A stretch of DNA of 34,941 nt from an uncultured Bacilli bacterium (GTDB lineage Bacteria > Bacillota_I > Bacilli_A > RF39 > UBA660), in assembly GCA_944364655.1 (NCBI GenBank), contig CALVWG010000039.1, positions 1 to 34,941 on the forward strand, in the 5' to 3' direction. The translations under genes were made by a program, and so were the position numbers. The notes under the pieces are model-generated. The model made no database searches, was not told where the DNA came from, and was given only the letters and a program-made list of their open reading frames with translations. This document shows, piece by piece, positions 6,974 through 15,107 of the stretch (the stretch's first letter is position 1; each line of letters begins with the position of its first letter).

Positions 6974-7213
6974 ATGCATATATATAAGACCATAAAAAAT
7001 TTCTTGCTCGATCAAAACTATTTTATAGATTTATGGCAGGATAATATTCATATATATGGCTTTACAAAAATAGAAGTATTACAGGAAACTAAGGCAATTT
7101 TTAATATTGAAGATTTTAAGTTAGAAATCATAGGAACAAATTTTCGAGTTTTAAAATTAACTAACAAAGAAATATTATTACAAGGTAGTATTTTAGAGAT
7201 GAGGAAAATATGA
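6974..7213 (+). CDS. yqfC: Sporulation protein YqfC
   Basis: A 79-residue protein with YqfC features: a single beta-rich domain including FKLEIIGTNFRVLKLTNKEILLQGSI in its second half. Identification also rests on position, since the next gene is yqfD, as in Bacillus and Clostridium. In those genera yqfC and yqfD are mother-cell (SigE) genes. The Bacillus protein is slightly longer (about 93 residues). TAGGTGG precedes the ATG. The stop TGA overlaps the yqfD ATG in an ATGA junction, so the two are translationally coupled. I could not confirm a SigE-type promoter in the short gap upstream. Confidence 0.75.
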   Translation: MHIYKTIKNFLLDQNYFIDLWQDNIHIYGFTKIEVLQETKAIFNIEDFKLEIIGTNFRVLKLTNKEILLQGSILEMRKI

Positions 7214-8346
7214 ATTATGATTATTCATGGGTAGTAGTTAAAACAAATTCTCGGGAACGTTTCTTTTTGAAATGCCAAGAATTAAATATTTTTATTTTTG
7301 ATTTAATTTATTTAAATGATAAACTAAAAATAAAAATATTAAACAAAGATTTAAAAAAATTAAAAAAGATTTGGTTTATTAAAATAGAAAAAATTGAACA
7401 ACTAGGTCTTAATTATTGGAAAAATAAATGGCAAAAATATCATATTTTTATAATTGCTCTTATATTAGGACTAATACTTTTATTTTGTTTATCCCACATT
7501 ATGCTATCTGTTTCGGTAATTCATTCTAATCAAAATATTAGATTTATAGTAACCGAAGCTTTAAAAGAAAGAGGAATTAAAGAAAATACATGGCGTAAAA
7601 GCTATGACGAAATAGAAAGAATAAAACAAGAAATTCTAGATTTATACCCAGAAGATTTAGAATGGTTAGAAATTGAAGTCAAAGGTTTAAAATATATTGT
7701 AAGAGTTGAAGAAAGAAAGATCGAATCAGAAAAACAAACTCCAGAAGCATGTAATATAGTTGCTACAAAAGATGGCATAATAAAAGATATGTTATATAGT
7801 CAAGGAGAGGCATTATATAAGCGAAATGATTCTGTTAAAAAAGGTGACATTTTAATAAGTGGCACAATAAAAAAAGATGAAGAGACTAAAAATTATGTCT
7901 GTGCTACAGGAAGCGTTTTTGCCGAAGTTTGGTATAGCGTCAAAGCGAGCGTTCCACTAAGTTATGAAACTAAAGAAAAAACAGGTAAAGTAAGATGGAA
8001 TATTCGTTTAAAAAATAATGGCTACAATGATTTTTTATTTAAAAGTCGCTTAGAAAACTATGTTGAAGAAGACAAAAATTTGTTCACATTATTTAAAACA
8101 GATATAATTTTTGCTAAACAATTTGAAACAATAAATAAAACCGTTACTATGAGCGAAGAAGAAGCCCAAAATAAAGCTTTAGATCTTGCTTTAGAAAAAA
8201 TATCCGCCACTTTAGAAGAAAAAGAAAAAATAATTGATAAAAAAGTTTTGAAAAAAGAAGTAAATAATAGTACAATGAATATAGAAGTTTTTGTCTCAGT
8301 TTTAGAACAAATTGGAACAAGGCAAGAATTTAGTATAGTAGAATAG
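7210..8346 (+). CDS. yqfD: Sporulation protein YqfD
   Basis: A 378-residue membrane protein, close to the ~398 of the Bacillus form. A cytoplasmic N-terminal domain of about 75 residues is followed by one transmembrane helix (about 79-101, IIALILGLILLFCL). The large extracytoplasmic part includes the conserved run LEWLEIEVKGLKYIVRVEER, then CNIVATKDGIIKDMLYSQGEA and the KKGDILISGTI segment typical of YqfD. Mutants of the stage IV homologue are described as blocked late in sporulation. The ATG overlaps the yqfC stop. Downstream, where Bacillus has phoH and pgpH, this genome goes straight to a VanZ-type gene. Confidence 0.85.
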   Translation: MNYDYSWVVVKTNSRERFFLKCQELNIFIFDLIYLNDKLKIKILNKDLKKLKKIWFIKIEKIEQLGLNYWKNKWQKYHIFIIALILGLILLFCLSHIMLSVSVIHSNQNIRFIVTEALKERGIKENTWRKSYDEIERIKQEILDLYPEDLEWLEIEVKGLKYIVRVEERKIESEKQTPEACNIVATKDGIIKDMLYSQGEALYKRNDSVKKGDILISGTIKKDEETKNYVCATGSVFAEVWYSVKASVPLSYETKEKTGKVRWNIRLKNNGYNDFLFKSRLENYVEEDKNLFTLFKTDIIFAKQFETINKTVTMSEEEAQNKALDLALEKISATLEEKEKIIDKKVLKKEVNNSTMNIEVFVSVLEQIGTRQEFSIVE

Positions 8347-8362
8347 AAGTGGTGGGCTAATT

Positions 8363-8980
8363 ATGGAAATAAAAATGGTTACGGATGCTTTAGCTGATAT
8401 ATGGCCAATGATGACAATATTTTTAGTTGTTATAATATCAGTTAGGTTAATGTATATACATAACAGTAGTGAAAAATTTGTTTTTTACAAAGAATTTTTT
8501 AACATTCTTTTTGTCATTTATGCTTTACTGTTATTTTCCCTTTTAACTAAATCTGAATTAAATGTTAATAGTGGCTATAATTTGGTACCGTTTACCGAAA
8601 TAACTCGTTATAAATTTGGAACAACTGGCTTTAATTTGAATGTCATTGGTAACATTTTAATTTTTGTTCCATTTGGTTATTTTATTTCCACATATATTAG
8701 AGCTAAAAAAATAAGTCACATTTTTTTAGTTACTTTTATAACAAGTTTAACTGTTGAATTTGTTCAACATTACATAGGACGAAGTTTTGACGTTGATGAT
8801 ATTTTATTAAATATAGTTGGCTCAATAATTGGCTTTTTGTTATATGTTGGCTTTGAAGCTATTAAAAAACATTTGCCAAGTGTTTTAAAAAGTGATTTAA
8901 TTTATAACATTTTGTGTTTGCTTTTATGCGCTATTGTTATAATATATTATCTAAGTGTTTTTGGTATCAAATTGTTTTAG
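8363..8980 (+). CDS. VanZ-family membrane protein
   Basis: A 205-residue integral membrane protein with about five helices. The VanZ signature blocks are present in order: YNLVPFTEI, NVIGNILIFVPFGYF, ltVEFVQHYIGRSFDVDDILLNIVGSIIGF. VanZ-like proteins are cell-envelope proteins, some of which raise glycopeptide tolerance; the general biochemical role is unsettled. There is no van resistance operon here, so clinical-type resistance should not be inferred. Seventeen bases separate it from yqfD and nine from ybeY. It sits exactly where phoH and pgpH (yqfF) stand in the Bacillus order. Confidence 0.85.
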   Translation: MEIKMVTDALADIWPMMTIFLVVIISVRLMYIHNSSEKFVFYKEFFNILFVIYALLLFSLLTKSELNVNSGYNLVPFTEITRYKFGTTGFNLNVIGNILIFVPFGYFISTYIRAKKISHIFLVTFITSLTVEFVQHYIGRSFDVDDILLNIVGSIIGFLLYVGFEAIKKHLPSVLKSDLIYNILCLLLCAIVIIYYLSVFGIKLF

Positions 8981-8989
8981 GGGGATTTT

Positions 8990-9430
8990 ATGAATTATCA
9001 AATTAATGATTTATTTGGTTATAAAAAAGATTACAGTTTTTTAGATAGTGTTATTGCTAGGACATTAACAAAAGAAAATGCAGCTGGTTCTATTTTTTCA
9101 ATTATTTTTGTTGATGAAGCAAAAATTCAAGAAATTAATAAAGCTTATCGAAATATTGATCGTGTAACTGATGTTATTAGTTTTGCCTTAGAAGATCAAA
9201 AAGATGATTTTCAACTAGAAGAAAGAGTTTTAGGTGATATATTTATCTGTATTCCAAGAATGCAAGAACAAGCCGTTAGTTATGACCATAGTGAAAAAAG
9301 AGAACTTGCTTTTTTAGTTGTTCATGGATTACTTCACTTATTAGGATATGATCATCAAACTAAAATAGATGAAGAAAAAATGTTTGGCTTACAAAAGGAG
9401 ATTTTAGATGAAGAAGGAATTAAGAGATAA
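8990..9430 (+). CDS. ybeY: Endoribonuclease YbeY
   Basis: A 146-residue protein with the YbeY zinc motif HGLLHLLGYDH (H112, H116, H122) and the conserved TDVISF segment at 60-65. YbeY is a single-strand RNA endonuclease involved in 16S rRNA 3'-end maturation and ribosome quality control. GGGGG stands just before the ATG. The last 23 bases overlap the start of dgkA, whose ribosome binding site lies inside ybeY, a normal coupling in this cluster. Confidence 0.95.
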   Translation: MNYQINDLFGYKKDYSFLDSVIARTLTKENAAGSIFSIIFVDEAKIQEINKAYRNIDRVTDVISFALEDQKDDFQLEERVLGDIFICIPRMQEQAVSYDHSEKRELAFLVVHGLLHLLGYDHQTKIDEEKMFGLQKEILDEEGIKR

Positions 9431-9788
9431 GGATAATGTTTTTGTGCATTTTTATAATAGTTGTAAATATTCTTTAGCTGGATTATTTACTTCTATTAAA
9501 ACTGAAAGAAGTTTGCATCTTCTTCTTCTTTCAATTGCCTTTGTTATAGTAATGTGTATAATATTAGAAGTTGATGCTAGAGATATTATAACAATTAGTA
9601 TGCTAGCCATATTTTTATTAGCAATGGAATTAATGAATACAGCTATAGAACATACTGTTGACATGGTAACAAAGGAATTTCATCCTTTAGCCAAAAAAGC
9701 CAAAGATTGTGGTTCAGCAGCTTCATTCGTTATTGCTGTCTTAGCAATTATAATTGTCATTTATATATTTTTAAGTTATATACTATAA
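9408..9788 (+). CDS. dgkA: Undecaprenol/diacylglycerol kinase family
   Basis: A 126-residue protein with three transmembrane helices and the DgkA-family signature MELMNTAIEHTVDMV (E74, N77 to E81). Firmicutes members phosphorylate undecaprenol, feeding the lipid carrier for wall synthesis. The start at 9408 is fixed by AAAGGAG at 9394-9400 inside ybeY. A 20-residue cytoplasmic N-terminus with HFYNSCKYSLAGLF matches the usual FxxAxxG amphipathic start. It is followed after 11 bases by era. Confidence 0.92.
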   Translation: MKKELRDKDNVFVHFYNSCKYSLAGLFTSIKTERSLHLLLLSIAFVIVMCIILEVDARDIITISMLAIFLLAMELMNTAIEHTVDMVTKEFHPLAKKAKDCGSAASFVIAVLAIIIVIYIFLSYIL

Positions 9789-9799
9789 GGAGTGGTTTT

Positions 9800-10690
9800 A
9801 TGCGGAGTGGTTTTGTAAGTATAGTCGGGCGACCTAATGTTGGAAAAAGTACCCTTTTAAATAGCATTTTAGATTATAAAATCGCTATAACTTCCAATAA
9901 AGCTCAGACAACAAGAAATATAATTCAAGGAATTTATAATGAAGAAGACACACAAATTATTTTTTTGGATACACCAGGAATTCATAAACCGGAAAGCAAA
10001 TTAGGAAAAATTTTAAATAAAGAAAGCTATTCAGTTATGAAAGATGTTGATGTTATCTTATTTGTAGTCGACGCCAAAAGTGGGATTGGTAAAGGCGATA
10101 AAATGATTTTAGAATCTTTAAAGAAAACTAACAGTCCAGTATTTTTAATTTTAAATAAAATTGATCAAATGAGTGAACAAGAAATATTTTATGCTATTAG
10201 TATTTATAAAGATATTTTTCCTTTTGCTGAGATTGTTCCAGTTAGTGCTTTAAAAAAAGATAATATTGTACATTTAATCAATGTTATTAAAAAATATCTT
10301 ACAGATAATGTTTTATACTTTGATACAGACATGATTACAACTAATTCATTAGCTTTTATGGCAAGTGAACTAGTAAGAGAAAAACTTCTTAATAAAACAA
10401 TTGAAGAAGTACCCCATAGCTTAACTTGTTATACAACAAAATTTGAAGAAAAAGAAAATATTGTTAATATAAATGTTGATATTATAGTTGATCGTGATTC
10501 TATCAAAAAAATAGTTATTGGTAAAGGCGGTCAAAGATTAAAAGAAGTAGGTATGGAAGCAAGAGTAGAATTAGAAAAAATGTTAAACAAAAAAGTATTT
10601 CTAGAATTATATGTTAAAACATTAAAAAATTGGCGGGAAAAAGTCAGCTTTTTAAAAGAATTAGGCTTTGATGAATTAAATTTAAAATAA
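9800..10690 (+). CDS. era: GTPase Era
   Basis: A 296-residue protein counted from ATG 9800, which has TAAGGAG nine bases upstream. The frame stays open further 5', but that extension (through the end of dgkA) has no ribosome binding site. GTPase motifs: G1 GRPNVGKS (10-17), G3 DTPG (57-60), G4 NKID (119-122), G5 SAL near 149. The C-terminal KH RNA-binding domain carries GKGG at 241-244. Era binds the 3' end of 16S rRNA during 30S assembly. Length and motifs are normal, and the position between dgkA and yqzL-recO is the classic Bacilli order. Confidence 0.97.
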   Translation: MRSGFVSIVGRPNVGKSTLLNSILDYKIAITSNKAQTTRNIIQGIYNEEDTQIIFLDTPGIHKPESKLGKILNKESYSVMKDVDVILFVVDAKSGIGKGDKMILESLKKTNSPVFLILNKIDQMSEQEIFYAISIYKDIFPFAEIVPVSALKKDNIVHLINVIKKYLTDNVLYFDTDMITTNSLAFMASELVREKLLNKTIEEVPHSLTCYTTKFEEKENIVNINVDIIVDRDSIKKIVIGKGGQRLKEVGMEARVELEKMLNKKVFLELYVKTLKNWREKVSFLKELGFDELNLK

Positions 10691-10746
10691 ATTGAATAAA
10701 AATTTTCTTTTACTCCCAAGATAATAATAGAAAGAGAGTGAAAGAA

Positions 10747-10833
10747 ATGGATAAAAAAGAAGCTTGGAAAAAATTTAAAGAAACAGGAAAGATTGAATAT
10801 TACTTAAAATACAAAGGAAAAGATGTGGAATAA
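10747..10833 (+). CDS. yqzL: YqzL-like micro-protein
   Basis: A 28-codon frame, ATG 10747 to TAA 10831-10833, encoding MDKKEAWKKFKETGKIEYYL and eight further residues. GAAAGAG lies upstream. Bacillus subtilis has a short YqzL between era and recO, with a W-xx-F-xx-TG-x-(V/I)-xx-YL pattern, which this peptide reproduces (W7, F10, TG 13-14, YL 19-20). The stop is two bases before the recO ATG, so coupling to recO is likely. Function is unknown even in model species. Gene finders often miss it. Confidence 0.7.
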   Translation: MDKKEAWKKFKETGKIEYYLKYKGKDVE

Positions 10834-10835
10834 TA

Positions 10836-11564
10836 ATGATTACAAAAGTGACGGGTTTTATAGTTAGCAGTGTAAATTTTAAAGAGTCGTCACTTATTAT
10901 GCAGATTTTAACCAAAGAATATGGCCTAATAAGTGTAATAGGAAAAGGAGTTAAATCTCTAAAAAGCCCTTTAAGAGCTTTGACTATGCCTTACACTTAT
11001 GGCTATTTTTATTTGTATTACAAAGAAAATAAAATATCGACATTAAAAGATGTTGATATTATTAATCCGTTATTAAATATCCATGAAGATATAGTTTTGT
11101 TAAGTTATTTAAATTATTTTAGCAATTTAATTACTCAAGTTTACAAAGAAAGTGAAAATAAAAAATTATTTGATTTACTAGTTGCTACCGCCATAAAATT
11201 AAATGATGGTTTTGATCCAGAAGTTTTAGCTAATATTTTAGAAGTTAAATGTTTGCCATTTTTAGGAGTAGGCTTAACCCTTGATTGTTGTATTAACTGT
11301 GGCAGCCAAAAAAATATTGTTACAATTGATGGTGATAAAGGTGGTTTAATTTGTAAAGATTGCTATCAAAATGAACCAATTGTTAAATTAGATACTATTA
11401 AACTTTTAAGAATGTTTATGTATGTTGATATAAATAGAATATCAAAATTAAATATAAAAAAAGAAAATAAAAAAGAAATAAATATGTTTTTAACTTTGTA
11501 TTATAATAGATATACTGGCATATATTTAAATAGTAAAGATTTTTTAAAAAAGTTAAATTTATAA
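10836..11564 (+). CDS. recO: DNA repair protein RecO
   Basis: A 242-residue protein with an N-terminal OB fold (TGFIVSSVNFKESSLIMQILTKEYGLIS) and a helical C-terminal domain. The zinc-binding cysteines are C152 and C155 in CCINCG and C173 and C176 in CKDC. RecO works with RecF/RecR to load RecA and anneal strands during recombinational repair. It follows yqzL by two bases. The next promoter lies only seven bases after the stop, so there is no room for a separate terminator. Confidence 0.93.
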   Translation: MITKVTGFIVSSVNFKESSLIMQILTKEYGLISVIGKGVKSLKSPLRALTMPYTYGYFYLYYKENKISTLKDVDIINPLLNIHEDIVLLSYLNYFSNLITQVYKESENKKLFDLLVATAIKLNDGFDPEVLANILEVKCLPFLGVGLTLDCCINCGSQKNIVTIDGDKGGLICKDCYQNEPIVKLDTIKLLRMFMYVDINRISKLNIKKENKKEINMFLTLYYNRYTGIYLNSKDFLKKLNL

Positions 11565-11571
11565 TTTAAAT

Positions 11572-11600
11572 TTGACAAATTAAAATCTTTTTTCTATAAT
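11572..11600 (+). promoter_or_regulatory. Perfect sigma-A promoter for ileS
   Basis: TTGACA (11572-11577), exactly 17 bp, then TATAAT (11595-11600). Both hexamers match consensus. Predicted start is near 11607, giving a leader of about 217 nt to ileS. Confidence 0.9.
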
Positions 11601-11606
11601 TAAGGC

Positions 11607-11803
11607 ATGCAAAAACATTAAGACACGTTTATATCTAGTCTTTTTTGTAGAGAGCCTATGGTTGGTGAAAATAGGCAAAAAGCATTTATAAATATCACTT
11701 AAGAAATTGTTTTTCGGAAGTCACTAACGATATCTAGTGAATTAAGTTAAAATTAAGGATGGTACCGTCTAATATAGACTCCTTTGGTATCATCCTTTTT
11801 TAT
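11607..11803 (+). promoter_or_regulatory. T-box riboswitch, isoleucine specifier, ileS leader
   Basis: The leader holds the ordered T-box landmarks: AGAGAGCC (11650 on), GGTTGGTGAAAA, the specifier loop with the Ile codon ATC at 11694-11696 within AATATCACTTAAG, a CACTA/TAGTG stem near 11723-11740, and the T-box sequence GGATGGTACCGTC (11757-11769). AAGGATGGTACC pairs with GGTATCATCCTT followed by T6 to form the terminator. The alternative antiterminator would be stabilised by uncharged tRNA-Ile. Isoleucine starvation is therefore expected to raise ileS expression. Confidence 0.92.
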
Positions 11804-11823
11804 TTTAGAAAGGAAATGGAAAA

Positions 11824-14800
11824 ATGAAAGATTTTAAAGCTTTAGATAAAAGAGCATCTTATGAAGTTGAACAAGACATTTTAAACTCTTGGGGTGGCGT
11901 ACAAGGGATTTATGAAAAATCAATTGCTAAACATTTAAATGATCCAAAATTTGTTTTTTATGATGGTCCAGCTACAGCAAATGGACATCCTGGTTTACAC
12001 CATATGATGGCTAAATTTTTAAAAGATACTTTTTGTAAATATCAAACAATGAAAGGACATCTTGTTTACCGAAAAATTGGTTGGGATACACATGGCTTGC
12101 CAGTAGAATTACAAGTTGAAAAAGAGTTAGGTTTTCATAACAAAAATGATATCGAAGCATATGGTATTTTAGAATTTAACCAAAAATGTCGGGAAAGTGT
12201 TTGGAAAAATGAAGAAAGTTTTTCTAGACTTACTAATAAAATGGGACAATTTATTGATTTAAAAAATCCATATATTACTTATGACAATAATTATATTGAA
12301 ACTGAATGGTGGATTTTAAAGAAATTTTTTGATGAAGGTTATTTTTATGAAGGAAGTAAAATATTACCATATTGTCCTCGTTGCGGAACAGGTCTTGCTA
12401 GTCATGAAGTTGCTCAAGGATATAAAGAAGTTAGTGTTGATACAGTTATTGTTCCAATGAAATTAAAGAATAAAGATGCTTATTTCTTAGTATGGACAAC
12501 AACTCCATGGACTTTAATTTCGAATGTGGCTGTTTGCGTTAATCCTAATGAAGAATATGTGTTATGTGAATCAAAAGGTTTAAAGCTTATTTTAGCTAGT
12601 AAATTAGCTAGTAATGTTCTAGGTGAAGATTATAAAGTATTAGAAACGTATCAAGGAAAAGATTTAGAATATGAAGAATATGAACAATTAATACCAGAAT
12701 TAAAAGTAACTGGTAAAGCTTTCTTTGTTTGTTGCGATGATTATGTTACTATGGATAGTGGAACAGGTATTGTTCATTTAGCTCCAGCGTTTGGTGAAGA
12801 TGATGCCAAAGTTGGTAAAAAATATAATTTGCCTTATGTAAATCCAGTTGGTGACGATGGAAAATACTTAGAAGGTCCTTGGAAAGGAATGCTTGTTTTT
12901 GATGCTGATTTAGAAGTTATTAAATATTTAAAAAGTAATGATAAATTATTTAAAAAGCAAAAAATAACTCATAACTATCCACACTGTTGGCGTTGTAATA
13001 CTCCATTAATTTACTACTCAAAACCAAGCTTTTATATCGAAACTACTAAATTTAAAGATAAAATTATTGCCGCTAATAAGACAGTTAATTGGTATCCAGC
13101 TTATGTTGGGGAAAAACGCTTTGGTAATTGGTTAGAAGAATTAAAAGACTGGGCAATAAGTCGTAACCGTTATTGGGGAACACCACTTCCTTTATGGAGA
13201 TGTGAATGTGGATATGATCATATGGTAGGTTCTCGAGAAGAACTTTCAAAAATGGCTACAACGAAAGTTGATTCCAAGACAGTCGAGTTACATCGTCCTT
13301 TTGTTGATGAAATAAAATTAAAATGCCCTAAATGTGGCAAAGAAATGACACGGGTTAATGATGTCATTGATTGTTGGTTTGATTCAGGATCTATGCCTTT
13401 TGCCCAATATCATTATCCTTTTGAAAAAGATAGTTTATTTGAATCACAATTTCCAGCTGATTACATCTGTGAAGGAATTGATCAAACAAGAGGTTGGTTT
13501 TATACATTATTAGTAATATCAACTTTTGTTAAAGGAGGTGCCCCTTATAAAAATGTACTAGTTAATGATTTAGTTTTAGATGCTGAAGGCAAGAAGATGA
13601 GTAAAAGTAAAGGTAACATTGTTGAACCGTTTACAACTATGGAAAAATATGGTGCTGATACAGTTCGCTTTTATCTTGCTTACGTTTCACCAGTTTGGAC
13701 ACCTTTAAAATTTAGTGAAGAAGGTTTAAAAGAAGTTTATTCTAAATTTTTAAACCCTTTAAAAAATACATACAGCTTCTTTCAAATGTATGCTAATGCC
13801 GATCATATCGATATTGATAATTGTCAAGTTCCTTATCAAGAAAGAGAAGAAATTGATCGTTGGCTTCTTTCTAAATATAACGGACTTGTTAAAAATGTCA
13901 ATGACGCTTTTAAAGAATACGATTTAAACAAAGCTGCAAGATATATTGCTAATTTTGTTTCCGAAGATTTATCAAATTGGTATATTAGACGCAATCGAAA
14001 AAGATTTTGGGATAGTGAAATGACTATTTCTAAAAAAAGTGTTTATATAACAACCTATGAAGTATTAGTAGGTATTTCAAAATTAATTGCCCCAATCACA
14101 CCATTTATCTCAGAAGAAATTTATCGAAATTTAACAGGTGAAGAAAGTGTTCATTTAGCAAGTTATCCAGAAGTAGATGAAAAACTTATTGATTTATCTT
14201 TAGAAGAAAAAATGGATTTAGTAAGAGAAATAATTCGTTTAGGAAGAAATGGTCGTGAAGAAGCTAAAATAAAGGTTCGTGAACCTCTTCTTGAAGTATA
14301 TTTAGATGGCAAAGTTGAAAATAAAATTGCCGATTTAGTTCCATTAATAATAGAAGAATTAAATGTTAAAAAAGTAGAATTTATAACGGATTTAACAAAA
14401 TACATGAATTTTACTGTAAAACCAAATTTTAAAGAAGTTGGTAAAACTTTTGGACCAAAAATCAAAAAATTTCAAGAAATACTAGAAAATTTGCCTGAAA
14501 CTGATAAAGTATGGTTAGAAAAAGGACAAGAAATTATCATTAATATGGATAATGAAGAAATAAAAGTAACACCTAATATGGTAGATGTAAGAGTTGAGGC
14601 AAAAGTCGGATTTAATGTTTCAATGGAAGGAAATCTCTTTGTTATTTTAAATACTGAAAGAACCGAAGAACTTATTTTAGAAGGTATGGCAAGAGAATTG
14701 GTAAGTAAAGTCCAAAATATGCGTAAAGCAAAAGATTTAGAAATTACTGATCGAATTATTTTGTATTATAAAGGTACTGAAACTTTTAAAAAATCATTAG

Positions 14801-14922
14801 AAATGTTTAAAAATTATATTCAAGAAGAAACTTTAGCTACAGAAATTTTAGAAAAAGATGATTTAAAAGAAACTTTTGATATTAATGGTGAAGAAGTATT
14901 CATTGATTTAGAAAAAAAATAA
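11824..14922 (+). CDS. ileS: Isoleucyl-tRNA synthetase, type 2, GXHH signature
   Basis: A 1032-residue class I synthetase charging tRNA-Ile. The active-site region reads GPATANGHPGLHH, then GWDTHGLPVE, and KMSKS is at 591-595. The usual HIGH motif is aligned with G57-L58-H59-H60 (GLHH). Length and the TANG...GWDTHGLP style belong to the type 2 (eukaryote-like) IleRS clade rather than the ~920-residue type 1 of Bacillus, which ends in a zinc-binding tail absent here. Type 2 enzymes tolerate mupirocin, and a GXHH form has been reported as especially insensitive; applying that here is inference. The editing domain with TTTPWTL is present. The gene is T-box controlled and no second ileS lies in this window. 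GAAAGGAA precedes the ATG. Confidence 0.95.
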   Translation: MKDFKALDKRASYEVEQDILNSWGGVQGIYEKSIAKHLNDPKFVFYDGPATANGHPGLHHMMAKFLKDTFCKYQTMKGHLVYRKIGWDTHGLPVELQVEKELGFHNKNDIEAYGILEFNQKCRESVWKNEESFSRLTNKMGQFIDLKNPYITYDNNYIETEWWILKKFFDEGYFYEGSKILPYCPRCGTGLASHEVAQGYKEVSVDTVIVPMKLKNKDAYFLVWTTTPWTLISNVAVCVNPNEEYVLCESKGLKLILASKLASNVLGEDYKVLETYQGKDLEYEEYEQLIPELKVTGKAFFVCCDDYVTMDSGTGIVHLAPAFGEDDAKVGKKYNLPYVNPVGDDGKYLEGPWKGMLVFDADLEVIKYLKSNDKLFKKQKITHNYPHCWRCNTPLIYYSKPSFYIETTKFKDKIIAANKTVNWYPAYVGEKRFGNWLEELKDWAISRNRYWGTPLPLWRCECGYDHMVGSREELSKMATTKVDSKTVELHRPFVDEIKLKCPKCGKEMTRVNDVIDCWFDSGSMPFAQYHYPFEKDSLFESQFPADYICEGIDQTRGWFYTLLVISTFVKGGAPYKNVLVNDLVLDAEGKKMSKSKGNIVEPFTTMEKYGADTVRFYLAYVSPVWTPLKFSEEGLKEVYSKFLNPLKNTYSFFQMYANADHIDIDNCQVPYQEREEIDRWLLSKYNGLVKNVNDAFKEYDLNKAARYIANFVSEDLSNWYIRRNRKRFWDSEMTISKKSVYITTYEVLVGISKLIAPITPFISEEIYRNLTGEESVHLASYPEVDEKLIDLSLEEKMDLVREIIRLGRNGREEAKIKVREPLLEVYLDGKVENKIADLVPLIIEELNVKKVEFITDLTKYMNFTVKPNFKEVGKTFGPKIKKFQEILENLPETDKVWLEKGQEIIINMDNEEIKVTPNMVDVRVEAKVGFNVSMEGNLFVILNTERTEELILEGMARELVSKVQNMRKAKDLEITDRIILYYKGTETFKKSLEMFKNYIQEETLATEILEKDDLKETFDINGEEVFIDLEKK

Positions 14923-14926
14923 ATTA

Positions 14927-14960
14927 AAATGCTTAATTTGAATAATTGAGCATTTTTTTT
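14927..14960 (+). terminator. Intrinsic terminator after ileS
   Basis: AAATGCTTAATT (14927-14938) pairs with AATTGAGCATTT (14944-14955) with one G-U pair and a 5-nt loop, followed by more T residues. Confidence 0.85.
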
Positions 14961-15107
14961 GTTTAAAAGAAATTAAAATCTCAAAAATTACTTTTAATAC
15001 AATTTAATAAGTATAATTAAAATAAACTTTTTACCAAAAAATAAATTTATAAAAATTATCGACAATTTTAAATATAACGAGTAAAATGATTATAGGAGTT
15101 GAGAAGA

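Noticed and set aside
8363-8980. Glycopeptide resistance locus
   Set aside because: Only a VanZ-family gene is present; no vanA/H/X or VanR/S, and VanZ-like proteins are common without resistance.
9707-9799. N-terminal extension of Era
   Set aside because: The 31 extra codons overlap dgkA, lack a ribosome binding site and have no similarity to Era, which starts properly at 9800.
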